Shown: one piece after another, positions 60,301-64,000 of the stretch | Position numbering within the stretch: the first letter of the stretch is position 1 | How the letters are laid out: each line of letters begins with the position of its first letter | Source: Stomorhina lunata | Lineage: Eukaryota; Arthropoda; Insecta; Diptera; Rhiniidae | Length of the DNA stretch: 64,000 bases | Reading direction: 5' to 3' | Assembly (NCBI GenBank): GCA_933228675.1 | Contig: OW121741.1 | Span: 17,907,510 to 17,971,509, forward strand | Notes under the pieces: generated by a model | The model's input: only the letters and a program-made list of their open reading frames with translations | What the model was told of the DNA's origin: nothing | Database searches by the model: none | Position numbers and translations under genes: made by a program

Positions 60301-60419
60301 CGGACGTGTTGTTTATAATGGAAATCGACTGAGATGCATCAATTGTGCGTGATTATATTTTCATACTCTGTAGCGACCACATATTCCAAAAATTAAAAAA
60401 AAAATCCTGGTAGTTTTGC

Positions 60420-61930
60420 GTCATGTTTGAAAGAGACAATTAAGATACATTGTCTCAAGAAAAGTTTTGATCATTTAGAGTGGCTATATTGAAAACCTTT
60501 TCCAAGACTTTGGTATCTACTGTGATCAAGTCCCTGATTGTGATCAATTAATGCAATTGATGACACACTCGAATATAGTAAGATCATAAGCAAGACTTTT
60601 GACTCGTGATCATAAGAACATAATTAGATAACATGATCGATTTTATAAGAAAGATCATAATTTATATCCAGATTGATCTTCATCGACCTAACTCGCGATC
60701 AATGGAACATGTTTAAACCTCTCGATCAAGTTTATAGGGGATAATTTAAATCCTGATCGATTATACTCTTAATGATTGATTTAATGATCGTTACTACTGT
60801 GATTTTTGACAGAAATTGTGATCGTTAAAATTACCATAGATCACGATCCGACTTTAATAAAGATACATTGAACTCTTAATGATCAAAACTTTTGTTGAAG
60901 CAATTATCGCGACTATATTCAAAATTTTTTTCCAAGAGTTTGGTCTCTTCAGTGATCAAGTCCGAAGATTGTGATCGATTAATGCAATGAATGAGACTTG
61001 ACTCTAGTAAGATCATAACTAAGACTCATAAGAACGTTATTAGATATCATGATCGAATCAGTCAGATCTGGATTTAAATTGTGATCGAATCAGATCATAA
61101 CTTAAATTCAGATTCATCATAATCGATAAGACTCGAGATCAATTGCACATGATTAAAAATCACGAACAAGTCTATAAGCGATAATTTATATTCCTATCTA
61201 TCATACTCTCTATGATTGATATAATGATCGTAATTGAGGCTAAAATAGATCTATCGAGTCTATTAGCGATTATTTACATTCCGATCAATTATACTCTCTA
61301 TGATTGATATAATGATCGTAATTGAGGCTATAATAGATAGCCGAGATCAAAATCAAGACTTTGACAGAAATTATGATAGTTAAAATGATCAAAGATTACG
61401 ATATATACAATTAGCGAGATCATTACTTTGTAACTGTGATCGTAAATATGATCGTCGCTATAATTGAGAATTTAATCGACGTTTGGGTTATTATAGAGAC
61501 ACTGATCTTTAAAGTTATCAAAGATCACGATCTGTTCTAAGACTGTGGTGGTGATTTTATATAAAAAGACTAAACTATAATAAGATTCAGGCAGTGTTTG
61601 GAAATTTAACTTTGATCACAACGAAGTAAAGAGATCACAATAGCGATCATGTCGCATTTACCAAGATCGCGGCTAAAATTAAGTTAAAAACTTTAATGTA
61701 GTCTTTTATAGAGACTATATACGATTCAACGACTGATCTAGAATATGACTGATAGAGATCATGATCAAGACTGTGATCAGGAACATGATCGTGAACACGA
61801 TCAAAGCTTGATAGAAATCATAATACAAAAATTTTTGTTCAAATTATAAATATTGAAATCGCAATCTTCATAAAACTGAGATACACTTTGAATAAAACTT
61901 GAGACTTTTATAATGATCATGATCGGGGTG
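60420..61930. repeat. GATC-rich degenerate repeat
   Basis: GATC occurs very densely, in motifs such as GTGATCGATTAATGCAAT and AGTAAGATCATAAC. A duplication of about 430 bp spacing (from 60468 and 60895) and one of about 110 bp (61205-61330, TCTCTATGATTGATATAATG) are visible. Confidence 0.8.
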
Positions 61931-61960
61931 GATAAAGAACAATAAAAGCAACAACAAACA

Positions 61961-62136
61961 TACATTTCATGAGTACTTGTGTGTGCCTTAGCTTTCTCTC
62001 ATTGGCTAATCGTCTCCATTAGTTGATTCCGAATTAGAGTAAAAGCTGTATACTCTCTTTTTTTTGTGGGACCTTTCAAATGGACCATACGGCACATCAA
62101 TGTATTGAAGTGCAACATCTTGATATTAAAGAGTCT
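61961..62136 (+). repeat. dispersed repeat, copy 3
   Basis: Same unit as 16950-17108 in the opposite orientation, with AGTGCAACATCTTGATATTA at its end. Confidence 0.7.
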
Positions 62137-62159
62137 TTGCTTTGGTCAATGTTTTTTTT

Positions 62160-62960
62160 TTTATAAAAAATTTTTTTCCAAAAATATATTTGTTTTAAAT
62201 TAACAAATAAAATCTAAATTTTTCAAAAATTGAATAAATCAAAATTTTTTAAAATTCTAACAAATGAAAGTTTTTAAAAAATTTAATAAATCAAATTTTT
62301 TCAAAAATTTTAAAAGCCTAAAATTTTTAAAAAACCTTTTTAACATTCAAGTTTGAGGAAATTTGAAAACATTGAAAATTTTTGAACATATAAAATTTTC
62401 AAAATCTTCAAAAATTACAATTTAAAAAAAAATGTATAAAGATTTTGAAATTTTTGAAAAACAAATGTTTTTAAAAATTTTGAAAAAATCTGAAGTTTTG
62501 ATTTTTAATTTTTTTAAATACTAGAAAATCGTAATTTTTCAAAAATTTTAAAAAATCTAAATTTTTCAAAAATTGAATAAATCAAAATTTTTTAAATTAA
62601 ATAAATCAAAATTTTTTAAATTAAATAAAACAAAATCTTTCAAAAATTTCCAAAATAAAATTTTTATAAAATTAAAAACTCTAAAATTTTTCAAAATCTG
62701 TAAACACCAAAATTTGTGAAAATTTTAAAATATAATTTTGAACATATAAAATTTTCAAGGAAAAAAAATAAAGAAATATTTTGAATCTAAATAAATCAAA
62801 GCTATTCCAAAACACAAAAATTTTCAAAAATATTAAAAAAATCAAAACTCTAAAATTTTCTAGAAATACACAATTTTTCGAAAAAATAAAAATTTGAATT
62901 TTGAAAAAATTAAAATTTTTTAAAATACCAAAAACAATTTCATTGTTTATGTTTACAAAA
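62160..62960. repeat. AAATTTTTCAAAAATT low-complexity repeats
   Basis: Degenerate A/T tract with recurring AATAAATCAAAATTTTT; no fixed period seen. Confidence 0.6.
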
Positions 62961-63795
62961 ATCCTTAGAATTATTTAAATTTTATACTTGCAGTTGTTTT
63001 GTAAAAAATTTTCCAAAGACTTCCGTAATTGCAAGTAAATTTATTTTTACTCTTACTTCAGTTTCCAAAAAAATTTACTTCCTTTTTTTAAATTTCTTGC
63101 ATGTTAACGAAAATTTATTTTATACACGCTTCACTATATATTACTTTCAGTCAAAAACTTCAACATTTGACTTCCTTTTTTTTATATAATTTATCTTTTT
63201 GAGGAATTTTGTTTTTTAAAATAAAAATTTGTGAAATTTGGAGTAAATTTCATTTAATTTAACACTTGATTTCAAATCAGATTTGAAATTTGCTTTTAAT
63301 TTCTTATAAATAAGAATTTTTTAAATTTTTTGTTACTATGTTTTTCTTTTTTCTTTTCAATTTTTTATTTCAAATTTTAACCATTTTCATTTTTTTTTTA
63401 TTTTTTCAATTCGTACCACAAAAAACCAGATGATTTAAATAAATTTTACTCCACTACCAAAACAGAAATTAGCGGCTTTCGCACCGTTTATACCAAATAC
63501 TCAAGTGACGCGACCAAGTTAAATTAACAAACTGATTTTAGCTTTTCAACAAACTTGGCTTACAAGCTTCCAACGAAAACCAGCCAAGTAAAGAAAAATA
63601 CAAAAAAACTATACAACTCATACACAGACATTCATACGTACCGACAGACATACAGTCGTACTTACTACGCTTTTAAAAACTAAAGCAACTATTTATATTT
63701 ATATTTCGTAAACGTAAAATAAAACACACAGACGGTCTGTAAGGACGGACAATCGGACCATCCATTTCAATACCACCTCAACTGAGCTCTACAAT
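62961..63795. other. less AT-rich flank, nothing assigned
   Basis: From 63430 composition becomes more balanced (GCGGCTTTCGCACCG, GTGACGCGACCAAG), as in a promoter or 5'UTR, but no core promoter motif or ORF could be assigned. A CAGACAT-type short repeat lies near 63625-63655. Confidence 0.35.
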
Positions 63796-63963
63796 CTACA
63801 GCTCCTTCTCATACAATTGAGATTTGAATGTTTGAATGCCACCACAAAGCTCCTCGTCCAGAGCGTTACCTTTAGTGTAAAAAGCTTTGACAAGATCTTT
63901 AGGAATATCAGCTCTTCTGAGTAATAAAAAAATTTTGGCGGCTAAAACTCTGAGTGCCGCCAT
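63796..63963 (-). CDS. small ORF, 55 codons, unknown
   Basis: Starts ATG in CGTCAATGG and reads MAALRVLAAKIFLLLRR, then a mixed charged segment (ADIPKDLVKAFYTKG...ALDEELCGG) to YEKEL and TAG. Base composition is far less AT-skewed than the surroundings, and amino acid use looks like a real protein. I do not recognise the family. It could be a short gene, a first exon (AAAG|GTAACG inside it resembles a donor) or a relic of a mobile-element ORF. The plus strand is also open over part of this stretch, which weakens the case. Confidence 0.35.
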   Translation of the reverse strand: MAALRVLAAKIFLLLRRADIPKDLVKAFYTKGNALDEELCGGIQTFKSQLYEKEL

Positions 63964-64000
63964 TGACGTTTGCTTTTTAGTGTTAGTTTAGTTTTACTGT

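Noticed and set aside
59203..60332. ORFs up to 362 codons on the minus strand and TDGHTDRRTYRQ ORFs on plus
   Set aside because: Both strands open because the 16-bp repeat lacks stops; an artefact.

Overview
The window is AT-rich, repeat-laden DNA from an insect nuclear genome. GT-AG introns, non-LTR, mariner/Tc1 and Transib-like transposon relics, and a divided ABCH-type ABC transporter gene fit a fly. The repeat style (TTTTCTATAGAAAA arrays, CCGTCTGTCTGTATGT arrays) suggests a calyptrate fly such as a blow fly; that placement is inference.

Only one host gene is convincing: a minus-strand half-size ABC transporter with ten coding exons between 30178 and 23537. The spliced model is 743 codons plus stop: N-terminal nucleotide-binding domain, then a C-terminal ABC-2-type membrane domain. 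Its large introns are filled with repeats. Intron 2 is almost entirely a TTATAAT palindromic minisatellite, intron 3 is an AACCTGAACTAG-like degenerate repeat, and intron 6 holds a decayed LINE end. A 55-codon minus-strand ORF near 63.8-63.96 kb is the only other candidate.

Layout. 0-2.1 kb: Tc1-like relic, decayed APE-type LINE (minus strand), then two SINE-like elements carrying hammerhead-ribozyme-like motifs. 2.1-9.9 kb: AT-rich DNA, a 42-bp minisatellite and a degenerate GGATCGGAGCAGGGG repeat field. 10-11.3 kb: a 5'-truncated LINE with RNase H, inserted in the end of a Transib-like MITE. 11.5-13.7 kb: degenerate repeats and a mariner relic. 14.7-16.7 kb: TTTTCTATAGAAAA array. 19-22.6 kb: two minisatellite fields. 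23.5-30.2 kb: the ABC gene. 31.4-36.3 kb: TTATAAT arrays, TTTTCTATAGAAAA arrays and an inserted 760-bp foldback element with two inverted hammerhead-like motifs. 37.4-44.7 kb: 30-bp TAATCGTGGGTCT arrays in both orientations. 46-53.9 kb: about 7.8 kb dominated by 31-bp palindromic satellite in both orientations. 55.7-60.3 kb: two inverted CCGTCTGTCTGTATGT arrays. 60.4-62 kb: GATC-rich degenerate repeats. The rest is low-complexity AT-rich DNA.

Most long open frames here are by-products of arrays whose unit length or composition avoids stops, and are not genes. The most notable signals are the hammerhead-bearing foldback/SINE-like family (four motif copies) and four 38-45 bp LINE-tail insertions that share nearly the same 5' boundary and are flanked by apparent target-site duplications.
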